Below, one piece after another: positions 24,258 to 32,745 of a stretch of 58,986 nucleotides of DNA (position 1 is its first letter; each line of letters begins with the position of its first letter). This DNA comes from an uncultured Eubacteriales bacterium (GTDB lineage Bacteria; Bacillota; Clostridia; Christensenellales; CAG-917). The DNA is taken from positions 1 to 58,986 of the forward strand of contig URIX01000006.1 in assembly GCA_900547975.1 (NCBI GenBank). The letters run 5' to 3'. A program made the translations under genes and the position numbers. The notes beneath the pieces were generated by a model. It worked only from the letters and a program-made list of their open reading frames with translations, was not told the origin of the DNA and searched no databases.

Positions 24258-24548
24258 ATGAGGAAATCAACAAAAATAATGGTAGTAGCAACGATTATTG
24301 TTATAATTGTGCTGTGCCTAACGGCTTGCAACAGCGCAGAAGAAACAGCAGACACGGACAGGACATTTGACGAGCGTGTTATTGAGGTGGCACTTGACGA
24401 GCTTGATAAAACGTCGGAACGGAAAGAACTTATCTTTTTATTTACAGAAGGTGAGTACAGCGAATATTTGCTCATTACCGATGACGGCGTGTATTTGGTG
24501 GGAACAGACAGCGCGTGCAACGTCGATGTCGAAAAACAAATTTTGTAA
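24258..24548 (+). CDS. Small prophage lipoprotein
   Basis: This 96-residue protein has a lipoprotein signal: basic start RKSTK, a hydrophobic core at residues 7-20, and lipobox LTAC with the modified Cys at 24. The mature part is acidic, residues 25-96, with LIFLFTEGEYSEYLLI. AAAGGAG precedes the start. It lies between early and packaging genes, a common place for superinfection-exclusion lipoproteins; that role is only inferred. Confidence 0.75.
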   Translation: MRKSTKIMVVATIIVIIVLCLTACNSAEETADTDRTFDERVIEVALDELDKTSERKELIFLFTEGEYSEYLLITDDGVYLVGTDSACNVDVEKQIL

Positions 24549-24668
24549 AAATACCCAAGTGTACACCCGAGTACCTATGTGATTTGTTAAAATGCTATTG
24601 TGGAAATGGTAGGGAACGTTCAAAATCCCGCCTATCCACTCCATCATTTCTCTCACTAATCGGCAGAG

Positions 24669-24696
24669 CCTCGCAGGTACATCTTGCGAGGTTTTT
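24669..24696 (+). terminator. Intrinsic terminator after early genes
   Basis: The stem CCTCGCA (24669-24675) / TGCGAGG (24685-24691) is followed by TTTTTG. It closes the early/accessory region in the 240-base gap before the small terminase gene. A less clear paired region (gtgga...tccac around 24600-24640) precedes it. Confidence 0.75.
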
Positions 24697-24733
24697 GCTG
24701 TAATGATGGCATATAGCAAGTTAACAGCAAGTT

Positions 24734-24762
24734 AAAGCACATCACAACGGTGTGCTTTTTTT
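24734..24762 (+). terminator. Second intrinsic terminator before terminase
   Basis: Stem AAAGCACA (24734-24741) / TGTGCTTT (24751-24758) is followed by more Ts. It lies 30 bases before the small terminase start. Two terminators in series before the late operon fit a need for late antitermination or a late promoter in this gap. Confidence 0.75.
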
Positions 24763-24789
24763 ATACCCAAAATCAAGGAGGTGGTCGCA

Positions 24790-25254
24790 ATGACCAAAGC
24801 GGAAAGGGAAGCCTTGAAAGCCGAGTTCGTCACAGGCGACTACCGTACAATCAAAGAGTTTGCTGAACGAAAAGGTATCTCATATAACACTTTGAGAAAA
24901 ATAGGTTCGGTTGACGGTTGGCTCGGCACAAAGTTAGCACACGAAGCACAGATAAGCAAAGAAATCTGCACAAAGGTACAAGAAAAACGTGTAGAAGATG
25001 GGATTCGGGATATAACAACTCGCCAAAACAAGACGCTTGATGTTATAGCCAAGATAAGAGACAAGGCTGAAAAGATTATAAGCAGTAACAATGTATCCGC
25101 AAAAGAGATTAACGCACTTGCTTCGGCTATGTTTCGTGTCAATGAGATAGAAAAGGGAATCCTCTTTGACCAAGATGGCAACACGGACAACAAAGGCTTG
25201 CAACCGATAATCAACATTATGGACTGTTCAAAGGACGGTGAGGACGATGAGTAA
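24790..25254 (+). CDS. terS: Phage terminase small subunit
   Basis: This 154-residue protein has an N-terminal helix-turn-helix (DYRTIKEFAERKGISYNTLRKI) for binding the packaging site. A helical oligomerisation region follows (ISSNNVSAKEINALASAMFRVNEIEKG). Its place directly before the large terminase fits. AAGGAGGT precedes ATG 24790. It overlaps terL by 8 bases. Confidence 0.8.
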   Translation: MTKAEREALKAEFVTGDYRTIKEFAERKGISYNTLRKIGSVDGWLGTKLAHEAQISKEICTKVQEKRVEDGIRDITTRQNKTLDVIAKIRDKAEKIISSNNVSAKEINALASAMFRVNEIEKGILFDQDGNTDNKGLQPIINIMDCSKDGEDDE

Positions 25255-26563
25255 CGCCGTAACCGTTCCTAAACTCTATTATCCGCTCTTTGACCATACC
25301 GTAACCGAAGTGGTTGAGCCGAGCGGACGATGCACCGCAAAGACCACAAGCAACGAAATATACGCTGTCTCTATGATGATGGCGGATAAGCGCAATAACG
25401 TTTGGTATTGCCGAGCCGAGAAAGGTGACATTCGCGAAACGATATTTTCATCGATGATAAACACGATTCAGTTGATGGGATTAGAGCGAATGTTTGTGTG
25501 GTCACTCTCGCCATTCCAAATCACTTGCTTGCAAACGGGTGCGAAATGCTATTTCAGCGGCATCAACGGCAAGACAGACGACGATATGACCGCTACAAAG
25601 GGATTTACCCCGAACGGCAATACGCTCGCTCTGTGTATACTTGACGAGGCAGACCAAGTCAAGCATTTCAACCATATCACGGCGTGGGAAAGCACGGCAT
25701 ATCGTTTCTTGCTTCCTCACGGCAAGATGGTTTACGCCTACAATCCGCCGATGAATCGCCATCACTGGGCATATACGTTCTTCGGTGACAAGGTTAAGAA
25801 CGGCGCAACGCGAATCTATGCAACGTGGCGAGACATATACAAACTCTTGCCGATTAAGACAATACAGCAGATTGAGAAGTTTGCGAAAGACGACCCCGAA
25901 TACTACCGCTATTGGTATTTGGGCGAACCCGTGAACTTCAAGGGAATGGTTTATCCGCAGTTCAACCGAGAGAAGCAGACGAGAGACGTGTTCGAGTTTT
26001 TTGCCGAGCGTGACCGCATTGTTGAACTTCATATCGGACTTGACGAGGGAACGGCATTTGACAGCACTTGCGCAACACCCATAGCGATATGGCAGAGCGG
26101 ACGTGCGCTTGTTCTCGATTGTTTAGAGATAGACCCCGTTAAGACCGGGCAACTTGCGCCGACGGAAGCGAGCCGCCGCCTTTGGGAATGGTTGCAGGAT
26201 TTGTTGCTGAACAAATTTCCGTTTTTGCAAAAAGTCCCGCGACGGTGGATTTTTGAAAGCGCAGAGGGCGGACAACAACTGCGTTTGCAGTTCGTCAATG
26301 ACTTTGGCGAGGATTGCCGCCTTGTAACTCATAAATCAATCACGGGCGATATTAAGAGAGTAAGAAGTATGCTGAACGACGGCATACTTTTTTTCTACGA
26401 TTCGCCAAACGTCAACACAAGACAACTTATGGACGATATAGAGGGTTATGTCTTTGATGAAAAGACAAATTTGCCGAAGAAAGGACAGCGTGACGATACT
26501 ATCGATTCGCTCGAATACGGCACAAAACTCTACTATGACAATCCTATCACCATAGGAGGTTAA
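25247..26563 (+). CDS. terL: Phage terminase large subunit
   Basis: This 438-residue packaging motor has a Walker A-like GRCTAKT in the N-terminal part and the Walker B LCILDEADQ near residue 135. A C-terminal RNase H-like nuclease follows, with acidic residues in HIGLDEGTAFDST, FESAEGGQQ and GQRDDTIDSLEYG. It cuts and pumps DNA into the procapsid through the portal encoded next. The start at 25247 overlaps the small subunit gene. Confidence 0.92.
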   Translation: MSNAVTVPKLYYPLFDHTVTEVVEPSGRCTAKTTSNEIYAVSMMMADKRNNVWYCRAEKGDIRETIFSSMINTIQLMGLERMFVWSLSPFQITCLQTGAKCYFSGINGKTDDDMTATKGFTPNGNTLALCILDEADQVKHFNHITAWESTAYRFLLPHGKMVYAYNPPMNRHHWAYTFFGDKVKNGATRIYATWRDIYKLLPIKTIQQIEKFAKDDPEYYRYWYLGEPVNFKGMVYPQFNREKQTRDVFEFFAERDRIVELHIGLDEGTAFDSTCATPIAIWQSGRALVLDCLEIDPVKTGQLAPTEASRRLWEWLQDLLLNKFPFLQKVPRRWIFESAEGGQQLRLQFVNDFGEDCRLVTHKSITGDIKRVRSMLNDGILFFYDSPNVNTRQLMDDIEGYVFDEKTNLPKKGQRDDTIDSLEYGTKLYYDNPITIGG

Positions 26564-26564
26564 A

Positions 26565-28124
26565 ATGGCAAACACTTATAAACAACCGACGACGGCTTGT
26601 ATGAATATGGCGTCGAGGCGAATTTTTAAGGCATATTTTAATGCACGTTATCAGAATATGCAGAACATCGTCAACGACACCGTGTTTTATGCGCTAATTC
26701 CGCAACGTTGGATTAACTACTACAACGCATACGTTCGGCAGTGGCTTGAATGGTCGCGCGGCTATGTGCTTCAACTTCATCGCAACGATTTCTTCTCAAC
26801 GGGTATGGGCTACACGGTGTGCGACATATTCGCAAGAGAATGTATGGGCGGCGGCTGGCGTTTGGACTGCAAAGATGATAAGACGGCGAAATTCCTTGAA
26901 AAGTGGGGCAACGAACGAATCGCACCGCTTTTGAGCAAAATGTTCTTCCACGCAAACGCGGGCGGCAATGCGCTTTTGGTGCTTACGCCGAACAACGGCG
27001 ACATATATCCATCCGTATTGCCCGCAAACCGTTTCATTTTTGACATTGGACGAAGCGGCAAGATTTCGTTTGCAATGCTGTTCAATCGCTTCTCAACGGA
27101 CGACGACGCGTTCTACGCGATTGAATTGCGTGTTCAGCGCGGTAGCAGAGCGTATTACAAGGTTATCCTCAACCGAGGCACGAAGCAAGTGCTTGCTCCG
27201 ACTTGGGGCAATGACGGTGGTTTCGTAACTGTTCCCGACGGCGCAAAAGCACAATGGGAATATTGCTACGGCGACATCAAGCCGAACACTTGGTACGAAT
27301 TGCCCAAAGCAATCGGAATCGGCTTGTACAACGTTCCCAACAAGAGCGTTGCTGTGAGCATATCGGATTTGCCCGGATATGCGGACAGCACATTGCACAC
27401 TGCGCTCGACATACTGTATTCGATTGACTTCAACTACACAATGCAACAACTCGATATGTACTGGGGCAAGACGAGGATTCTATTGCCCAAAGAAATGCAA
27501 TCAATGCGTGTAGAGAATATCGGCGGAAAGAGTTTCATACCGCACGAAAGCAGGCTCATCGATAGTTTCGACGGCGACGGTGCATTGGGCGATGACGTTT
27601 ACGCGAAAGTCGTAGATAACACGGCAGTGGACGGCAAGCCGATTCAACCCGAATTTATACAACCCGATTTGCGAGGAGAAGCGCATAAGTATATTCGAGA
27701 TGCGGACCTTGAATTGCTCGCTTCAAAGGTTGGATTGAGTTCCGCAACGTTGGCTAACCACTTGACTTACAACTCACCCAAGACGGCAACGCAAGTCGTT
27801 GCAGAAGAGGACACCACGGCGACGAGCGTCAATACCAAACGTGAGTTGGCAAGCGTAGCAATCAACGCAATGCTTCGTGACATATGCTCGTTCTACGGTT
27901 TGCTCGGTGAAGACGCGCATATTGTTTGGAACAGATACGGCGTGAACAGTCCGCAAGAAAATCAAGAGTTGCTCGCGGAACAACAAGCGGGATTACTTCC
28001 CAAAGAAGAATTTATCCGCCGCCGCTATCCCGATCTTACCGATAAGCAAGTGCAAGAATGGCTCGCCAAACTCGAACAAGAAACGCCCGCAATGGAACGT
28101 GCCTATAATCTCGGAGGCTTTTGA
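26565..28124 (+). CDS. Phage portal protein
   Basis: This 519-residue protein occupies the portal slot between the large terminase and the MuF-like gene. Its middle part (YADSTLHTALDILYSIDFNYT and GKTRILLP) and C-terminal NSPKTATQVVAE and QENQELLAEQQAGLLPKEEFI match Gram-positive phage portals. Portals form a dodecameric ring at one capsid vertex. AGGAGG precedes ATG 26565. The family call rests on order and pattern. Confidence 0.85.
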   Translation: MANTYKQPTTACMNMASRRIFKAYFNARYQNMQNIVNDTVFYALIPQRWINYYNAYVRQWLEWSRGYVLQLHRNDFFSTGMGYTVCDIFARECMGGGWRLDCKDDKTAKFLEKWGNERIAPLLSKMFFHANAGGNALLVLTPNNGDIYPSVLPANRFIFDIGRSGKISFAMLFNRFSTDDDAFYAIELRVQRGSRAYYKVILNRGTKQVLAPTWGNDGGFVTVPDGAKAQWEYCYGDIKPNTWYELPKAIGIGLYNVPNKSVAVSISDLPGYADSTLHTALDILYSIDFNYTMQQLDMYWGKTRILLPKEMQSMRVENIGGKSFIPHESRLIDSFDGDGALGDDVYAKVVDNTAVDGKPIQPEFIQPDLRGEAHKYIRDADLELLASKVGLSSATLANHLTYNSPKTATQVVAEEDTTATSVNTKRELASVAINAMLRDICSFYGLLGEDAHIVWNRYGVNSPQENQELLAEQQAGLLPKEEFIRRRYPDLTDKQVQEWLAKLEQETPAMERAYNLGGF

Positions 28125-29224
28125 TGGCAGAAGACCAAGAACAAAAGAAGCCTAACGCGCTCAAAGAGAACTTGCGAGAGCAAACGATAATCATCGAGGA
28201 TTGTACCGCCGATTTGAAAGCACTGCTCAATAAACGCGTTTATGACGGCACGACGTACGAACGTTTTGTCAAAGAGGCGGATAACCTTATCGAGGACGGA
28301 TTGAAAGAAGTTTCGGACGACGAAATGCGAATCAATGCGCTATCGATACTTCGCGGCTTTGCTCGGCGCGAATTTAAGCGTTTAAGAGCCTCGCTTATGT
28401 CAAAGGTCGGTTTCTCGTTCCTTGCGCTTAAATGCGTTTTGACGATATGGAACAGTAAAAACGTTGCGCCCAAAGAAAGAGCATATAAGACGCTTCAGAC
28501 AATCGAGCCGCAATTTGCAGACGTTCCGCAGAAGTTTGAAAGCGGTGCAGGGCAGTCGTGGCGATGGGCAACACCGCTCAATACATATATGCAAGACTAT
28601 ATGAAGATTGTGCGGCAGACAAGCGCACTTCTTGCACAAGACCGAGCGAAAGGCGAGGACGGATTGAGTTTGAGACTCAAAAGCGAATTGTATGTCCGTG
28701 CCAAATGGCAAGAGGACAATATGCGCAAACTTCGCGAAAGCGGTGCAAGACTCGTATGGATAAGTTCTCACGTCAACTGTTCCGAGCGTTGCGAACCGTA
28801 TCAAGGGCGATTGTATAGCCTTGACGGGTCAAGTGGTGTTACGGAAGACGGTCATCAATTCCAACCTATTGAAACCGCGACAGACCGCTACACAACTACA
28901 AAGGCGGGCAAGATGTACAAAAACGGTACGCTTTCGGGGTTTGGCTGTCGTCACTTTACAATCCCCTACAAGCCTAACGGCGAAACGCCGCTGACATACA
29001 ATTCGAGCGAGATTGAAAAGGCGCGTAAAATCGAGGAAGAACAGCGACAACTTGAACGCGAAGTGTATCACGCGAGAGAGAACTATTACGCGTTTAAGAG
29101 CAACGACAATGTGCGAGCGCGGACTTGGTATCACAAGGCGGCGGAAGCAAAACAAACGTACATTGACTTTTGCAACAAACACGAGGTCGCGTGGTTTCCC
29201 GACCGCATAAAAGTATATGTTTGA
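28124..29224 (+). CDS. MuF-like minor capsid protein (minor capsid protein 2 type)
   Basis: This 366-residue protein has a helical N-terminal half (residues 1-180) and the minor-capsid-2 block WISSHVNCSERCEPYQGRLYSL, with DRYTTTKAGKMYKNGTLSGFGCRHFTIPY following. The C-terminal end is a long charged helix. MuF-like proteins are internal head proteins encoded next to the portal. ATG 28124 shares its A with the portal stop (TGATG) after GGAGGC. Confidence 0.9.
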   Translation: MAEDQEQKKPNALKENLREQTIIIEDCTADLKALLNKRVYDGTTYERFVKEADNLIEDGLKEVSDDEMRINALSILRGFARREFKRLRASLMSKVGFSFLALKCVLTIWNSKNVAPKERAYKTLQTIEPQFADVPQKFESGAGQSWRWATPLNTYMQDYMKIVRQTSALLAQDRAKGEDGLSLRLKSELYVRAKWQEDNMRKLRESGARLVWISSHVNCSERCEPYQGRLYSLDGSSGVTEDGHQFQPIETATDRYTTTKAGKMYKNGTLSGFGCRHFTIPYKPNGETPLTYNSSEIEKARKIEEEQRQLEREVYHARENYYAFKSNDNVRARTWYHKAAEAKQTYIDFCNKHEVAWFPDRIKVYV

Positions 29225-29275
29225 GTACGGTGTTATCTCAAATGGTAGCCAAACAATATCCCAACTGAATCTTTG

Positions 29276-29304
29276 AACCCTGTCCAAACGGACGGGGTTT
29301 TTTG
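29276..29304 (+). terminator. Hairpin terminator between MuF and scaffold genes
   Basis: Ten pairs (29276-29285 with 29290-29299, one G-T pair) close an AAAC loop and are followed by a T run. It sits in the 109-base gap inside the head operon. It likely works as a partial terminator or processing site that sets the level of scaffold and capsid relative to portal. Confidence 0.7.
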
Positions 29305-29333
29305 ATGGAAATAAACACAAGGAGGAAACGCAG

Positions 29334-29807
29334 ATGTTTCGATTCCTAAAAAGAAATAACAAACAGGAGGAACAACCAACAATGCCGAATTTTGAGGAAA
29401 TTCTCGCCGCTATCGAAAAATTGAGCGACGAGGAAAAGAAGCAAATTCACGAGAAGACAGGCGATGACGTTGCCGCGCCCGAAACCACGACCGAAGAAGT
29501 GGCAAAGGCAAAAGAGGACATCAAAGAAGACGGCAAAGATTCGCAGTCCGAAAAAGACCGTGTGGACGAAAGTGTAGCCGCACAAGAAGCAAACAAGGGT
29601 GATGAGGATTCACAAGACGCAAAAGACCGTGTGGACGAGGCAGAGGGCGAGGACAAGTATCTTGCGCTCAAAAAAGACCACGAAGATTTGCGCGCCGAAT
29701 TTGAAGCACTCAAACAGCAATTCGCGGAAGCGCAAAGCAAACCGCGCGAAGTGGATAAGGACGAGGCAAAGAAACTCGACGATATTCGCAGAACCTATCT
29801 TAACTAA
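29334..29807 (+). CDS. Capsid scaffold protein
   Basis: This 157-residue very acidic, helical protein lies directly before the major capsid gene. It has IEKLSDEEKKQIHEK, two related blocks (DSQSEKDRVDES and DSQDAKDRVDEA), and a C-terminal coiled coil with a basic end, the usual scaffold layout. Two starts each have a good ribosome site: ATG 29334 after AAGGAGG and ATG 29382 after ACAGGAGG, so two isoforms differing by a 16-residue basic N terminus may be made. Confidence 0.75.
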   Translation: MFRFLKRNNKQEEQPTMPNFEEILAAIEKLSDEEKKQIHEKTGDDVAAPETTTEEVAKAKEDIKEDGKDSQSEKDRVDESVAAQEANKGDEDSQDAKDRVDEAEGEDKYLALKKDHEDLRAEFEALKQQFAEAQSKPREVDKDEAKKLDDIRRTYLN

Positions 29808-29836
29808 AAAACACGCCACAGGAGGAAACACACAAT

Positions 29837-31384
29837 ATGGCACTTGTACAATCTTACGGAAACGTAGAGGGCATCATCAAAAACGTGTTGATGTCCAACG
29901 GAGCAACCCAGCAAGACCCCAACGGCAGATTTTATATCGATGGTCAAATGATCAACGTTGACCTTGCAAGAGCAATCGCAGAGGCAATCTACCTTTTTGA
30001 AGTTTATCAAAACGGATTGAACTGCACGGCGAAATATACGGACGACACGAGACCCGGCGGCGCGGTGAGAGTACCGCTTGAAATGCCTTTCGCGCCCTCG
30101 TCTCGTACTTTGAGTTTCGGCGGAAGAAAAGGTACGGACGGCAACGACGGCTTGTTCAACAAGAACGAACCCATTTTGCCGACTACGGACGAGTTCCTTA
30201 TTTACACCAACCAACTCAACGACCAAGACATCATTTTCCCCGACATCGCAAAAGAGTTTGTACCGCTTGACCTTATGGTCAATAAAATCAAAGGCTACGG
30301 CAAATCCGTTGCGCAAGACAGAACCGCATCGACCACGGCAGAAGTCTTGCTCTACAACATCTTCCGTGCGCTCAACGGTGCAGAGAACATCATCGATAAC
30401 TTTGACGGCACGCAAGACTTTGCATACGGCACACTCATTGCAAAACTCAACGCAATGTTTACGGACGGCGACCCCATCACGGGCGCACTCACTTTCCCGA
30501 CGGAAGGTCGTTGCGTAATCGGTCGTTCAAGTTTCGTTTACGGTATGTTCGCGAAACCCGGTCAAAACGGTATCATTCTCAACGGTTCGGATTTGTCGCA
30601 AAGAATGCTCAAAGAATATGACCTCAACGCAAGCCTTTCCGAACGCAGATACGTCGGCGAGGGTTACAAAGGCGAATTCGGCGGAATCCATTTCGTCGTT
30701 ATGTCCGACCAACTCTGGACGTGGGCAGAGCGTTATATGGGACTTGCAAAAGGTTCACTCGACCAAGTTCAAGCGATTGCATTGTCTGCGAACTCTCTCG
30801 CACTCGGCAGAGCAGTTGACTTCGGCGTGAAACTTCAAGATTCCACCTATCCGTATCCGCGCGGCATTATGGCAAGACCTATCAACCTTTGGGGTCACGA
30901 GATGTTCAGAAAGGCAGTCATCATCGCAAAAGGCACGTTTACGACCGACAACCTCGTATCTCTCGGTTTCAGCGAGAACGAAAGACGTTACCCCGTCGCG
31001 CCCAAGTCGTTTACGGAAAACGCGAACAAGAAAATCACCGTTCCCGTTTACGGCACAGACGGACAAGTCATTGCGTATCAAGAAGTCGCACAAGGTCAAG
31101 AACCGAGCGGCGACAACTGGCGTAGCGGTCTCGACAAAGTCGCGGCAGTCGTTGCAAGCGTAAAGGGCGGCTCTTATTCGGCGGCTCAATCCGTAACGCT
31201 CACTTCGGCAACTTCGGGTGCAACGATTTACTACACCACCGACGGTTCTACGCCCACTTCGGCAAGCACGAAGTATACGGCGGCAATCAACGTTGCGGCA
31301 AGTGAAACAATCAACGCAATCGCAGTCAAGAACGGTATGATTCCGTCTGACGTGACGACCGAAACCTATGTAATCGGCGGTTGA
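29837..31384 (+). CDS. Major capsid protein with C-terminal chitobiase-like decoration domain
   Basis: This 515-residue protein follows the scaffold gene with AGGAGG. Residues 1-430 are the capsid part (the order, size and GLARPINLWGHEMF-type end support an HK97-like fold, although signature residues are few). Residues about 432-512 form an extra domain with SVTLTSATSGATIYYTTDGSTPT, the classic chitobiase/beta-hexosaminidase C-terminal (FN3/Ig-like) repeat. Such a domain would be displayed on every capsomer and could bind glycans or mucus. No frameshift site separates the domains, so all subunits should carry it. Confidence 0.85.
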   Translation: MALVQSYGNVEGIIKNVLMSNGATQQDPNGRFYIDGQMINVDLARAIAEAIYLFEVYQNGLNCTAKYTDDTRPGGAVRVPLEMPFAPSSRTLSFGGRKGTDGNDGLFNKNEPILPTTDEFLIYTNQLNDQDIIFPDIAKEFVPLDLMVNKIKGYGKSVAQDRTASTTAEVLLYNIFRALNGAENIIDNFDGTQDFAYGTLIAKLNAMFTDGDPITGALTFPTEGRCVIGRSSFVYGMFAKPGQNGIILNGSDLSQRMLKEYDLNASLSERRYVGEGYKGEFGGIHFVVMSDQLWTWAERYMGLAKGSLDQVQAIALSANSLALGRAVDFGVKLQDSTYPYPRGIMARPINLWGHEMFRKAVIIAKGTFTTDNLVSLGFSENERRYPVAPKSFTENANKKITVPVYGTDGQVIAYQEVAQGQEPSGDNWRSGLDKVAAVVASVKGGSYSAAQSVTLTSATSGATIYYTTDGSTPTSASTKYTAAINVAASETINAIAVKNGMIPSDVTTETYVIGG

Positions 31385-31416
31385 CAACAAACCGATTGAT
31401 TTCTTCTTCTTTTTGC

Positions 31417-31448
31417 AAGGGCAGGCTTAAAAAACCTGCCTTTGTGCT
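31417..31448 (+). terminator. Hairpin terminator after the capsid gene
   Basis: A 9-bp stem (31417-31425 with 31435-31443, one G-T pair) spans loop CTTAAAAAA and is followed by a weak T-rich stretch. With the hairpin at 29276 it brackets the scaffold-capsid pair, suggesting a segment of higher transcription. Confidence 0.65.
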
Positions 31449-31521
31449 TGCTACGAGTGTTTTTTACGCGGTGCAATTCCGCGAGCAAGCAAACACACAA
31501 CACATTCAAGAGGTGGGAACT

Positions 31522-32031
31522 ATGAATCAACCTTTTAACGATACGATGATGATTTACGACTTTCAAGCGCACCGTTATGTGCTTACGGAAACAGCGGTGT
31601 ATCAAGAACTCGGCATAAATCTCGACACCGAATTTGCTTCGTTCGAGCAAGATATACGCCAACGCAAGAAAGAGCGTTTTCTCAAAAAAGTGTCCGATAC
31701 GGTTTACGGCTACATTTACCAAGATTCCACGAACACAAGGTTTTTGGAATGGATTTTGGCGTGCCGTGAAGACGTGCGCCCTGCGGTGCAAGAGATGTTG
31801 CTTGCGCAAGCGGAATATGTGTTAGAGGGCAACAACTTCTTACAGGATTTCAGCGGCGTGAATATTGCCAAAGGCTCGGCTATGAAGAAAGATGATTTGC
31901 GCGGCGAAATTCGCATAGCGTTGCGCGTCGTAGAGATGTGCAAAGAGTATATCGGCAATCTCGACTTCGTTCTTAAAACAATCGTACCGTTGCCCGACGT
32001 GCCGCAACAATACTATCGCGTGGGGTACTGA
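31522..32031 (+). CDS. Head-tail connector (adaptor) protein
   Basis: This 169-residue helical protein directly follows the capsid gene, where siphophages encode an adaptor that docks on the portal. Its start at 31522 is backed by AAGAGGTGGG; an open frame reaches back to 31381 but through the terminator. Family assignment is by position and size. Confidence 0.6.
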   Translation: MNQPFNDTMMIYDFQAHRYVLTETAVYQELGINLDTEFASFEQDIRQRKKERFLKKVSDTVYGYIYQDSTNTRFLEWILACREDVRPAVQEMLLAQAEYVLEGNNFLQDFSGVNIAKGSAMKKDDLRGEIRIALRVVEMCKEYIGNLDFVLKTIVPLPDVPQQYYRVGY

Positions 32032-32033
32032 TT

Positions 32034-32447
32034 ATGTTGGGATTGTCTAAAAACTCGGCGGACGTCATCACCGCAAAGCATTACAAAGAGGGCGTATGGG
32101 CAATGTTGAACGACCCCGCACAAAAGGCACAGTTGCTTGGCTCGACAAAGCCTATATATACGAAATTCAAATGCTCGCTCGTCGGAGAATGGAATCGCGA
32201 CAAGGGATACGTTTTGCAGAATATGCGCGTCAATTACGACGGCACGGTTATCTCAACCACGCAACCCGTGAACATTGACAAAGGGGATATGATTCTCATT
32301 TTCGGCAAATGGTGGATAGTCGAGAACGTGACGTTTGATTTAACGTCGATAGCACCGCAAGGCGGCTATTGGTTGCCGATGAAAAACGCCATAACGCAAA
32401 TACGAATCCGTGCAATTAAGGCTAACGGAGTTGGGAAGTATGATTAG
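32034..32447 (+). CDS. Head closure / neck protein (tentative)
   Basis: This 137-residue beta-rich protein (LVGEWNRDKGYVLQNMR, then KGDMILIFGKWWIVENV) lies in the second connector slot, as SPP1 gp16-like stoppers do. It overlaps the next gene by 8 bases. Only position and secondary-structure pattern support the call. Confidence 0.55.
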   Translation: MLGLSKNSADVITAKHYKEGVWAMLNDPAQKAQLLGSTKPIYTKFKCSLVGEWNRDKGYVLQNMRVNYDGTVISTTQPVNIDKGDMILIFGKWWIVENVTFDLTSIAPQGGYWLPMKNAITQIRIRAIKANGVGKYD

Positions 32448-32745
32448 TTACGAGGAACAACGCTCGATTATAGACGGTGCGCTTAATGCGTTCCGTTTTC
32501 ATACGCCGAAAGACACTGGCAATATGCGCTACAACGCCACGTATGCGAAGTATCTCGGCAACGGCGTTTGGGAAATCGTGGTTGACGAATCTATCGCTCC
32601 GTACGTGCCGTACACAAACGAGCCGTGGGTATCAAAGAAATGGAACGGCAAGAAGAATCCCAACGAGGGTTGGTTTGAAAGGGCAACGGGATTTGTTGCC
32701 ACTTACATTGCAGGCAGACTGCAAGGAAGAATGGAGAAACAATAA
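32440..32745 (+). CDS. HK97 gp10-like neck protein
   Basis: This 101-residue protein has the HK97 gp10-like pattern HTPKDTGNMRYNATY, with a central strand motif YVPYTNEPW and a C-terminal helix (GWFERATGFVATYIAGRL). It would join head and tail. The start at 32440 overlaps the previous gene, and the stop abuts the next start. Confidence 0.7.
   Translation: MISYEEQRSIIDGALNAFRFHTPKDTGNMRYNATYAKYLGNGVWEIVVDESIAPYVPYTNEPWVSKKWNGKKNPNEGWFERATGFVATYIAGRLQGRMEKQ

Noticed and set aside
24597..24645. tRNA-like stretch with a GTTCAA word and a CCA-like end before the terminase genes
   Set aside because: The T arm does not form a 5-bp stem with a 7-base loop and no matching 5' acceptor strand lies about 70 bases upstream.
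29224..29285. Possible degenerate tRNA after the MuF-like gene (AAATGGTAG word)
   Set aside because: No acceptor stem or anticodon arm can be drawn; the only firm structure is the terminator hairpin at 29276.
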